A stretch of 64,000 nucleotides of DNA, from contig JALGQZ010000004.1 in NCBI GenBank assembly GCA_023105745.1, positions 60,133,112-60,197,111 on the forward strand, written 5' to 3'. Shown piece by piece: positions 42,600-54,100 of this stretch. A program made the translations under genes and the position numbers. This DNA is from Austropuccinia psidii (taxonomy: Eukaryota > Basidiomycota > Pucciniomycetes > Pucciniales > Sphaerophragmiaceae). The notes below the pieces were generated by a model, which was not told where the DNA came from, did no database searches, and saw nothing but the letters and a program-made list of their open reading frames with translations. How positions within the stretch are numbered: the stretch's first letter is position 1; each line of letters opens with the position of its first letter.

Positions 42600-44100
42600 A
42601 CTATTTTCACATTTTCTGCAAAAGAGCTTCACACAAAGAAATACTAACTTAAAGATGTAGTGGGGCTCTCACACAAATTACTCTCAAAGGAGAGATGATT
42701 TGCACCATTGAGGAAATAAGGAAATTTTACAGAAACAAAGAATGTAACAAAAATTATATTTTTCTTAATTAATAGCAACTCAATTATTGGAATGAGTTTA
42801 TTACAAAAGTAGATAAGTGAAAAAGATACTAAAGCTATTTTTTGTATTTTTGAAGAAATTTTGAGATTATACCTGTGATTTCCCCCCACTGGATAGGCCT
42901 CCAATACATTTCCAAGGAGGGAGTTTATTTCCTCCCAGAATTCCCGGTGCATCTCATTTCAATGAGCTGCATCCACAAAGGGAATAATGTGGAGCAATTG
43001 GCAATGCTCCAACAAGGTTTGTGGACAATGGCTCAAGGAATCATTAGCATTGGTTGCAAGTTGGTGAATTCCTGCAGAGCCTCATTGTTGGAATGAGGGG
43101 AGCTTGGCACCGGGGGGAAGGGGAAATGGGGGAGGGAGAGTTCCAACAGGCATATTGTCAATGATGATGAAAGAGCAGGGAGTGGTGGGACAAGCTGAAG
43201 ATGGTTGAAGGAGGGGGAAGGGTTAGTTAATAACAGAAAAAAATCAAAAAAAGCAAGTACTTACCAAAAGGTTCCTCTGATGATTGTGTTGGAGCCACCT
43301 CAGTTTCAGGCTCACAAGTCAAATTTTTCTCATGTGATGGCAGTTGAGAATCTGAGGCTTGACTCAAGCCTGGAATAGGTGGCTCATTGTGTTGGGAGGG
43401 TTCTAAAAAAGGAGGCAAAGTCAGTTCACTTGATGCAAAAGTTAAAATGAGAAAATGGAAAGGTTGCTGCTTACTGCAGAATAAGTCCTCCAACAATTGG
43501 GTGCCACTTGGGCCTGGAGTGGCTTGCCGCAGAGTTTGCTTGTGGGGAATGCAAGGAACATCAGAGTCTTGCTGCAGGGGATTTGTGGGTTTTTGTTTTA
43601 TGCATAAAGAAAAAAAGTCAGGATGATTTCATGAATAGAGAAATGAGTCAAGGAGGAGAAAGAAAACTTACTTTGGCGTCTGAATCACATGGGTGAAAAG
43701 ACATGGTGACAATCAGCCCAAGCTCAAATGTCCTCTTGCCCTTGCCATCCTTCATTGGCGGTATAATCACCTTGCTCCGGTCAAGGAGTGAAGTGACCAT
43801 TGGACGGTGGCCTAGGAGGAGGGGTGGACAAATCAATACTAGATGGAACCAGGTTAATTGTCCAGAAGTGTTTGTGTCTTCAAGCATGGGGTTGCGGAGT
43901 CCATTCCCACTCAGGAATGATTTCATCATCATCAACAATGAAGGAGTCTTGGGCCGGAACTCCTCTTTCCATGTGGTCGGAATGGTTGTTCAATGAACAA
44001 GCATTTTTTGTGTGCTTGTCGGCAATCATCACAAGCATTGGTTGTTGTGGAGGTGCAAATGCAGGGGATACCCCACTTAGTGCATGACATCTAAGAACTA
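42600..44100 (-). pseudogene. Minus-strand multi-exon pseudogene, function unknown
   Basis: Exon-like segments with splice signals can be followed. One around 43950-43700 reads PAQDSFIVDDDEIIPEWEW and then stops. One at about 43404-43264 reads SQHNEPPIPGLSQ, SQLPSHEKN and EVAPTQSSEEPFG and ends at a GTAAGT donor. One from about 43180 to 42872 contains NMPVGTLPPPFPLPPGAKLP, then after stops HREFWEEINSLLG and EAYPVGGNH before a GTATAA donor. At least three in-frame stops are present. The composition (acidic, proline/serine-rich) is that of a rust-specific protein family; no domain is recognised. Confidence 0.4.
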
Positions 44101-44109
44101 GACAATTTA

Positions 44110-46780
44110 GGTTAGTAACTGAATAGAAAGGAATATTTCAAGCAAAGAGGAAGACCAACGATGAACTATAAATTTAAGATGTAATTAAAATAAAGAAACT
44201 CTAGTCGGAATTTTGCAAAAGTTTGAAAGAAAGTCATGAAGAAGATTTAGTATTAATATCAGAACATAATATCAACAAACGTTTTAAATGGAGGAGATGC
44301 ACAAGGTGGATAGAAGGGGGGTTCTGGACGTATAAGCAGGAAAAAATACAGCGAAAAGGAAGGGGAGTGGTTAGTGGAGTGCAATAGAAAAGAGTGGAAA
44401 GGAAGGAAGACAAAGGGGAATATGCACAAGAATGAGAAGAGCGGGTGAGCTGGGAAAAATTGGAGTGGGTGAGCTGGGAAAAAGTGGAGCAGGTGAGAAA
44501 AAAAGTGAAGGTCCTGTTGCGCAAAGATGGTCTTTTATACCATGGTGAAGCTGAGCCACTCAAAGCAGTTGCAGCACCGGCCAAAGTCTCAGCTTCAAGG
44601 TGTGTCAGCAAAATTGAAGCTCAGTTGCAGCATTGGCTGTGACTGAGAAGGGAAAGGCCTGTGTGAGGCAGAGGGACAAAGGGGTTCTGGCTGAGTATTG
44701 AAATTGATTGAATTGTCAGACTCAGTCAGATCCCCTTTGTTGCCTTAAATAGCCACCCAATCACCCAGGAGGGCTTTTGTGAGGGAATTGTTGAATGTGC
44801 ACAGTGAGTGCAATCCACAAATGCCCCATGCAGAAAAGGACATGGGGAATTTGGTTACAGGTGAGCATGGAGAGCATACCAGCGTTATGGCTGGGTGATA
44901 GAGTTTGAACAAAGGGTCAGGCAGCTGTATGACAAGTGAATACAGGATGAGCTTGGGTTGAACCATTGCGCACGTCTTCTTTGGGGTCATTATTGAAATG
45001 CTCAGTGGCTGAACATTTGAATTGCACAGTTGTTGAGCTATTGATATAAAAATATCAAATGCACCCCACTGAGAAATTGCTAGGTCCCTTTTGTAAGCAC
45101 ACAATCTGAGCATTTGGCATACCATCAGAAGACATTTCAGCCAGGCTGAGCATATCATGCACTTTAGGGAAGTGCTCAGAAGTGGGCCTTCCAATGAACT
45201 ATTGTGAAAAGTGCTCTGACCATGGAATTCAAAAAAACTTCCACATTGAGCTGGAGTGTGCAAAACAGGGGAATCACCATGCTGAGCATGTGGCACATCA
45301 GCTACACATATGCAAACAATTGGAAGGTGGATAACAATTGGTAATATGCATGCAGGCTGAAGTAGTATTACACCATCCTAACTTGTACAGCCAACATTGT
45401 AGTATGTACACCTTTGTACATGTATTCTGTGGGGTAGAGCAAAAGCTGTACAAGACTGTAACATGCAATCATGCGAAGCCATCAAGTCAAATTAATCAAA
45501 TGCATACCTTTGATGCACCTTTTTGGAGAGCTTTGCCTAACTACTGCACAGATACTGTTGTGTTCTAAATTATGGTAAGGGGTGCATATTGGGATGAGTA
45601 ATGATTTGGGTCATACACAAATGGTGTATTCACTCCAGTGCTGAGGTCAGGGCAAACAATGATTGCTTCCCACACGCCTTTATATGCACCCTCCATGGGT
45701 CATACGCAGGCAATTTTTACATGCCTTGCAGACCCTTTACCGCCTGTCTTCCAACCAGCTATTTGCTTGTGTGGGTGGCCTGCTTAACGGAAGACACTCA
45801 CCCGCTTGCGCATGGAAGCCTGAGGCCAATCAGCATGGATTTGCTTAAGCCTCATATGCATTAGCAAAAACCCCACTTATGATCCCTGTGGCTGTATATT
45901 TTCACACAGGGAAACAACAGACATTCTCTCACAAACCACAGAAGCTTTGGTGCCTGTATTCCATCAAACAATTTGCTTTGGCAGGTTGCCTATTTCTCAG
46001 GAGATTATCACTTGTGTGAGGGAAAAAGCCTGTTGCCAATCTGGGTGGATTAGCAACAGCCTCAAATGCAATAGGGGTGAATGTGTAAGTGGATCACAGC
46101 TCATGGCCGGCGCCCCCTCTGATAAAGTCACACATTCCCCCCTGGAATCCCAGTAGGTGCCAGTCCACAAGAATCTTTTGCACAAAACCAAAATCATTTT
46201 CTGAGGCACACCACCATACATACCTCACCTGCCCACACAAAAAGATCCCCACAGCGAACTTTCCCTTTCCACCTCCACCATTGCCCAGTAGGTCACTGTA
46301 CAAAAATTAACCTGGGGAAGATACACTTACTGTTTTCTGTAACACCAGCGAACATGGCTGCATGCCTCTAATATGCCACTGTACAAGAAGTTGCTACAAC
46401 CCACCCAATTTAGGATATGTTAATGTGAACCTTGGTCCACCAATCCTTGTGTAATATGCAGCAGATCCAGCAGTCATGTTGGCACACCCACATTCTTACC
46501 ACCTTTCCTGCACATATTCCCCAAATTATCTATTGAAATCATGAATACAAGTGGCCCATGATCTAAACCACCATCCACGTAACCACAGGCTATCCCTATT
46601 TTGAACGATTTCTGCCTCTCATATAATCTACTCCACCTCTTCTTTTTGCTCTTCATTCCCTTTAGCTGAATCTTCCTGATTATATTAATTCCCACTGTCC
46701 CCAAATAATTCATAATAGCCATCATGTAAACCCCTTCACAACCACTTTGCATTGGGATGATTTCTATGCGTATTCACATA
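44110..46780. other. No confident gene; contains a diverged local duplication
   Basis: Several open frames of 60-180 codons exist on both strands (for example minus 44745-45296), but none shows a domain or linked exons. About 45740-45870 and 45950-46080 are similar to each other (a CTGTCTTCCA.C.A..ATTTGCTT...GGTTGCCT-like stretch followed by GGATT...CCTCAAATGCAATAG), an imperfect direct repeat. Confidence 0.4.
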
Positions 46781-46789
46781 AATAGTGAT

Positions 46790-48830
46790 ATAACCTCAAA
46801 AATTGCTACTTCACATTTACATTCTTGGATTATCCTATGGAACAATCAACAAAACATATTCATATATCTCCCCAATCACCAGCATACTATTGGCTCTCCC
46901 CCTGGAACCCTTTCCAACACATTGATACCATTCTTGGGGCACCACAAACTTTCATGCAGTGTGGTCCTTGTGGGGCATGGATTGAAAATTGCCAATCCAA
47001 TCCTACTCAAACATTATTTGTTGAAGGAGTATCTAGGACTGATACAAATGATCTTTTCTCATCTCAGAAATCCAATCTAGCGTTGATGTTCTTCACATGG
47101 TATACAAACATTCTATTAATCATCAAGTGTTTTTGAAAACATAACTTCAAGCTTAAAATTCCTAAAGAATATGACTGTAATACTCATAGTAAATTTCAAC
47201 TTTTTACTCCCACATTTCCCTCTTCAAACTTGACGCCACCCTCATATCCTTCTCTCTTTTCATTGACTTCCAAGAAAAAACTGATACAATCACCCAGTGG
47301 ATCAGACCTTCCCATGATTCAAACCCCCCTCCTCCCTCATCAAAAAACTGGACTAGCTTTTCTCTAGGATTGAGAAATCCCCAATGGACAATTCGCCCAT
47401 GACCTTTGGGCCACCTCACTCCCTGGATCCACTTTTGATGCCAGGCACATAATTACAAAAATGGTTTTCAGCTAATTTAATTCCCTTTCAACCAATACCC
47501 CTCTTGGAGGACTGCTTGCAGATGATATGGGATTGGGTAAAACCATTCAGGCCATTGAACTAATTGGTACCTCCAAGGTGCAGCTAATTACAAACCCCCA
47601 GAGCTCCATGTCCACCACTATCATCTGCCCACCTTGCTTAATCACCAACTGGCAATCAGAAATATCCAAGCATGTTCAGGCTGGAGCACTGCAAGCCAAA
47701 ATCTACCATGGCCCCAATCATCACTCATTATCCAAGGCCAAAATCTTACAATGTGATATCATCATCACTTCTTACAATACTATCACCCAGGAATTTAAAC
47801 AAATCAATACCTCTACATCATTAATATTTAAAATCAATTGGCATTGTATAATTTTGGATGAAGCACAATGAGTGTCTGATCTTTTAATAATTCAAATTAC
47901 CTATTATACCCAATAACCCTTCCACCATCTTATAGCTATATTTGCTCTCAATAAAATTCCACTCACTGTGCCATCAATAGCCTCCTATCATTCCATAAAA
48001 TATGTTTAATGGGTAAACCTATTCACAACACCATTTATGACCTTTTGGGAATAATATCATTCATCACCCAACCCCAGAGCTCAGATCAAGATAAATGGTC
48101 ACCATTCATCCTGAATAGTCTTTCCAAAGGTAGCAATGATATTTTGCATTTAGCATTGCGGCTTTTAAGCTTGCACCACACCAAAAACCACACATCTCAA
48201 ATAGTTCCCCACTATTAGCCATCAATATTAACTGCTCCCACTTAACCCAACAATGGAGCAAGAATATTCCACATTATACAAAGAACTCCTATCATCCAAA
48301 AACAAAGGACAGAGAGAATTTTTCAGAAATATTAATAATCTGCAAATATGTTGTAACCATTGTATATTGACCCATTTTCTTTCTTTGTGAGTTAATTCCA
48401 ATATGCATCCATTACCAATTGAATCCATTGGACTATTTATTTATGGTAAAGTTGGTATTGCACTTGCCCATCACTCTATAATTTCAGCACGAATCAATGG
48501 AAAAATTACAGTACAAGCGCAGGAGAAGGCCCTGGAGAACTTCTTCAATAATACTTAATGTGAAGTACTCATTGCATCCATTTCTGGAGCTGGAACTGTA
48601 CTCAACATAACTTGCGCTAATATTGTCTATTTAATGGTGAGGGAACCCCCAATTTTCCAACTCTGACATCCACCTTTCCAGGAGCTCAATTGGAACCCAG
48701 CCATTGAGGCCCAGGCTGTTGTTTGACTCCATTGTATTGGCCAACAACAACCTGTGAAGGTCATTCACTATATCACTCCTCATTCAGTAGAGGTCAAAAT
48801 GCGGAAGGTACCTTTCAGCTCATCTTTGTC
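46790..48830 (+). pseudogene. SNF2-family helicase pseudogene (RAD5/RAD16/HLTF-like)
   Basis: Order of recognisable parts: an N-terminal segment (WLSPWNPFQHIDTILGAP, 46825-47100); TPLLPHQKTGLAFL and EIPNG before the ATPase; the Walker A region GGLLADDMGLGKTIQAIELIG (47500-47570); ICPPCLITNWQSEI; CDIIITSYNTI; and the DEAQ box (IILDEAQ, 47850-47870). Next comes PIHNTIYDLLGIISFI (48012-48060), the SNF2 motif that follows the ATPase site, and helicase-C remnants ISGAGTVLNITCANIVYL and NPAIEAQAV..LHCIGQQQPVKV (about 48580-48770). Stops interrupt it at many points, including TAG and TGA in the FL*D*EIPNG stretch and a TGA right after DEAQ. It was a chromatin remodeller/translocase-type protein and cannot be functional now. 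Confidence 0.85.
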
Positions 48831-49078
48831 TGTGATTGTATTACTATTCTGAAATATTTCTTTATGGGAATCCCATATTCCAATCAGCAATAGGTCCAAG
48901 AAAAGAAAAACTCATTAACTGTGTGAGCCTTCCTGATATTATCTAATTTGTGTTTGACAAAGCTGATAACCCCTTTTCACCCTGTCACAGGTCCACAATT
49001 ATGAAGACCATGAGCTGGATCAAACTTCTTCAATATTTCCACAATGAAAATGAGCAATAGAGTATTATTTATAAGTGA
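48831..49078. other. Short flank left of element B, nothing recognised
   Basis: Non-coding sequence between the helicase pseudogene and element B. Confidence 0.4.
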
Positions 49079-49083
49079 GATGG

Positions 49084-50982
49084 TGTAAGATGTGACTATG
49101 AAACTGATGATAATATTACTATCAATCAACAGTACTATGTCTGTTCTTATGAAATATAATAATAAAGTATTATTATAACCACAATTAAATAATTAAGAAA
49201 TTATTTCTTTCACGTGTTAAGCACTACTAGTGATTTTAACAGTGAGCAAGTAATTGTCTACTAGAATCAATTACAAGAAGAATTTAATAATAAAATTATT
49301 TTAATATATAATTATCTTTTGCAAGAATAATTATAAAGATAATTCTTGAAGAAAAATATTACTAGAGAAAAACTTTAAGAATTAAGAATAAATGACTCAC
49401 TAATACTCCAAAGAACTTATTGATAGATAAGAGTAGAGAAATTTGACGTAGAATTGTGGATTTAAGGGATCAAAAGGATTTATAACAGTATTACAACAAT
49501 ATATAGTTGGATTCTAGGATTTCACGTCTTTCTGGATGATTTGGAAAGATTTAAAACACTTAAGAATAGTTTTAACTAATACTTACTTGTTGGTAATAAT
49601 GATTTAATAAATTGATAAGATGATGATACGGAAAAAACAGCAAGAATAGGCTTCTTTTAAGTCAACAACAGCTCACAGAGGCGTGCGATGGAGCAAACTG
49701 AAAAACCAGTGAGTGAGAAAACAATAAACCCTTTTGGATTAATGATTGCCTCATCTGTTGTCACGTAAGATTATCATAATTACTTAATTGATGCTTTTAC
49801 GTGACTACCAACCCCAATATGGTTAAGAATAAAAGGAGTAACATCTGTAAATCTTCTTTTATTCTAAAATAATCATTGATTTCTCAAAGTTATCAATGTT
49901 ATTGCCAATTTCATCACAGGTTGTAATTACTGTGAATTTTTGAAGATTCAGTGTTTCACGTAGAATGGTCAAAAATGGACTGTAAGTAAAACTTTTAATT
50001 TTACTAGTAAAACCATAATTCTTTTTGGTTGTACCATAGATAATACAGTTCTACATTGGTCCTGAAAGTTTCAGGAAGATTCATTAAGAATTGTATTTTT
50101 AATGAATTTTTGAAGTTTTTACCTCATTTCTATGTAGAATTGCAAATAGCAGTATTTTGCTGGTTGCTATGAGGTAAATCAATGAATATGGATCCCAAAA
50201 GGGTTTAATTACTCTTTTAGGGTCTAGTCATGGAAATTCATCAAGAATTGACGTGGTTACAGGAGCCTAAGTAGCTTATTACCTCCTTGGCACGTCAAAA
50301 TAGCAGGTTATTTGCTATTTTTCTTATGATTACAGTAGGTGTAACTTGGTAACCAAGTTCCCAAAGAGTTTTAGTTTACCAATTGGGCCAAGATGAGCCA
50401 TGGATCCATGCTCTGGAGCTATCCACGCCTCTGAGGCCTCAGAAGTTGGGTACCCTGGCTCTCTTTGATGTCTTTTGTCCCCCTTGCCTAATTTTTACGT
50501 CAAAATAGTAATTTAAGCTTAAAGTGAGATATCCACTATGGGTGTACCAAAAGTCCATGTAAGAATACCATGATATTAAGTGCTCAAAACATGCATAACA
50601 CTATTCTTAGTGTATATGTAACATGGGATTTCTCACTTTCCCATTATTTTGGCTAAAAATCAAGAAAAACAAAAATTTTCACGGATCTTTTATGTGGTAC
50701 TAATGATGTGGTATTGAAGTATTTTCCATTTTACCACCTCAAATACTTAAATTGAGCTTATTCACTCTATGGAGCTACCCTAGGTGAATTTTTGTGTAGA
50801 ATCCAAATCTGGTCTTAAATCCATGGATTTACTTACTCAATAAAAAGTTATTCATATTTTCTGAAATTGAAAATGATGAATTTTGGATATATGCATGACT
50901 TATGAGTTTTGCATAATTCAAAATTTCTTTTTAAGATAATTGTGGCCTATTTGGGTATGTAAAATGTACCTCAAGGCTCACA
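49084..50982 (-). repeat. Element B 3' LTR
   Basis: In element orientation it starts TGTGAGCCTTGAGG and ends CACATCTTACA. It lacks a 23-bp AT-rich segment present in the other LTR near 57616. Confidence 0.95.
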
Positions 50983-50994
50983 TTCCCTCCCACC
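50983..50994 (-). other. Polypurine tract of element B
   Basis: The minus strand reads GGTGGGAGGGAA immediately upstream of the 3' LTR. Confidence 0.8.
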
Positions 50995-51121
50995 AAAAAA
51001 TAAAATTGTACTACAATTTTATTAGTGAAAAAAGAATAAGGCCCCCAAGGGGGTAATGTCCACTGTCCAACCTCTTCACATTACTCAGATCAAGTAATTT
51101 AAAGCACATTTATAGACATAT

Positions 51122-54100
51122 TCAGGCTTGTGGCCTTCTTTCATGTCTAAATCTTCTTAAGAGTTTATCTGAGTCAGGTATTTCTGATTCTGCCATCCAT
51201 TCATCCTCATGTACTGGATTTCTATATCTGACAAGATATTCTCTTTGATTTTTACCCCTAAGTCTCCTTTCTTTAATGACTTTCTTTATCTTTTTGTCTT
51301 CATTCTGTTCCACAGGTGGTACAGTTAAAGGTATTGGGTTTCTTAAAGGAAAAAATTCTTTATCAGCTGGTTGATAAGGTTTTATCAAGCTGACTGGAAA
51401 TGTGGGGTGTTTATTTTCCAATTCACCACTCAATTCCACTTGAACTGCATTGGTTCCATGTAAAGCAACAATAACAAAAGGTCCTACATAAGAATCTTTA
51501 AGTTTCTTTGGGCCTTTGATATTATTAAAATTCAAGGTTGAAACTAAAACTAAGTCCCCTACTTTGAAGTCTGGTACTTTATGACTCTTGTCCCACTTCT
51601 GTTTTGCATAATAAAAAGCATCATCCATACTCTGTTTTGCATGGTGTTTTACTTTATCTAGCATTAATTTGAAGCTGGAAGCTGTAGGATGAATGTCAAT
51701 CAAGTCTTTCCTCAGTGTGTCTGCTGGGAGTCTTGGATTGCATCCTTGTTCTAACATAGCAGGAGTTTGTCCTGTGGAAGAGTGGACTGATGTCTTGTAT
51801 GCCAATTCTAATGCAGGTATCAGAGTGCACCAGTCATGGGTAAAGCCATCTGAGTCTTTGAATTCTAATCCATAAGCACAAAATCTCCTGATCATGTCTT
51901 CTAAAGTTTGAATCATCCTCTCTGCTAGCCCATCTGTTTGAGGGTGATATGCTGTAGAGAATGATAACTTAGTCCCAAACGATCTATGAAGATTGGTCCA
52001 AAGTGCAGATGTGAATTTGGGATCTCTGTCACTTATGATATTCTTAAATAACCCTGTATGAGAAATAACTCTACTCCATAAAAGAAGAGCTGTATCCATA
52101 GCAGTGTCATCTTTATGACATGGTAAGAATATGGGAGTTTTGCTATATCTGTCTACAATGACTAAACAAGCATTATAACTTTTGTCACCACTTGGAGGAA
52201 GTGCTGTGACCCAATCCATGTGAACAACTTCCCAAGGGGATTTTGGTTCTTGAATATGGATCATCAATCCAAATTTCTTGCCTGTACTCCTGTTTTCTTT
52301 TTGGCATCTATCACAGGTATGGCAATATTCAATGGTTTCTTTTCTCCAAGATGGCCACCATGCACAGTTCTTCACCTTTTCAAGTGTTCTGTCTTCTGAT
52401 AGGTGTCCAGAGTAAATGCTATCATGGCATTCATGAAGAATGGTATTGATAAGCAATCTACTACACAGTGTCATCACACAAGAATGCTTTGTTCTATGGT
52501 AAATAATCCCATCAAACAAGTGAAATCTTCCTTCAGAATAGGAATTTTTCCAAACTTCATCAAGTGCATTAACTAAAGATGTATCTTTGCAGTCTTTATC
52601 TAATAAAGAAGTCAAGATATGGCAATTCTTGTCTTGTTTATAAGACTCTCTGACCTCTTCAAAGAATTCAGTCCCAATATCAGTTATGTTAATTCCTTCA
52701 ATTGGAATCTGTGGTTCAGCTTCCAAAGGTACATAAGCTGGGTTATCAGGAGTGTTGGCTAAAGCCCATCTACTAAGTCCATCAGCATTCTTGTGAATGT
52801 TTCCTGCTTTATAAACTATAGTCATGTTTCCTCTATATTCTTGAATGGCTATTTGCCATCTCAACATATGTCTGTTGGGAGTTTTCATGTTAAGAAGTGA
52901 TTTTACGGCATTACAGTCAGTTATCACTTCAAAAACACTGCCATCAAGATAATAGTGTAGTTTCTCAAGTGCCCATACCAAACATAAGCACTCCATTTGG
53001 CTTGCACCATATCTGGCTTCTGTTGGTTTTATTTGTCTTGAGATATAACAAACTGGTCCTTCTGTAGGTTTGTCATCAATAATCTGGACTTGATGTAGGG
53101 CTTCCCCTAGTCCATCTCCACATGCATCAATGTACAATTTAAAAGGAATATTCCAGTCAGGCATGAGGAGTAAAGGTGATTCTGTAAGGGCTTTCTTTAT
53201 ATTCTCATAAGCTTTAATTCTTTCCTGTGTCATCTCAAATACAGTCTGTTGATCACAGATTCTATAGAGTGACTTGGCTAGAATTGCAAAATCTTTCAAG
53301 TGTTGCCTATAGTAACTAGCAAATCCAAGAAAAGACATCATTTCTTTTTTATTCTGGGGTATTGGCTTAAGTAACACTGCTGCTACTTTATTCTTGTCAA
53401 TACCCAAGCTCAAACCAGAAACAACATGTCCTAATGCTTTGAGTTCTTCAAAACCAAAATTGCATTTCTTAAGTGAAATTTTCATGTTCACTTCTGCAAC
53501 TTTAGGAAGTACTCTTGCAAGTCTCTCAAGGTGCAAAGACCATGAGTCAGAACATATAATAATATCATCAATATGAATGATAAGCCATCCTTCAGAAAAT
53601 TCTGTGGGGAAGATGGTATTCATCATTCTTTGATAATGAGATGGAGCATTTTTAATGCCAAATGGCATTCTAAGATACTCAAAAATGCCACAGTGGGTGA
53701 TAATTCTAAGTAATTTCTTAGCTTTAGGCGTCAAAACATTTTGATGAAAGCCTTTCAATGCATCCATTGATGTTATATACTTGGCTTTAGACAATTGAGT
53801 CAAGGTTTCATGAATTCTAGGGATTGGATACCTATCTGGAACTGTGTAGGTATTCAAAGCTCTAAAATCTCCAACCATCCTTGACTTATCATTATGCCAT
53901 GCAATAATAACAGGTGTTGTCACTTCAACTTCCTCATTATGGCCTACTTTCCTTAGCACACCAAGTTGGATCAACTCTTGGATATGTTTTTCCAAGGCCT
54001 CTCTAGCTCTGGGACTGGCTGGATAAGCTGGTCTTCTAAGTACTGGAGGATATGGTCTGTCAATATTAAGAGTAATATCAACTTCATGTCCTCTTATAGC

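Noticed and set aside
44745..45296. Minus-strand frame of 183 codons as a gene
   Set aside because: Cysteine- and leucine-rich without motif or splice context; no relation to the neighbouring pseudogenes could be shown.
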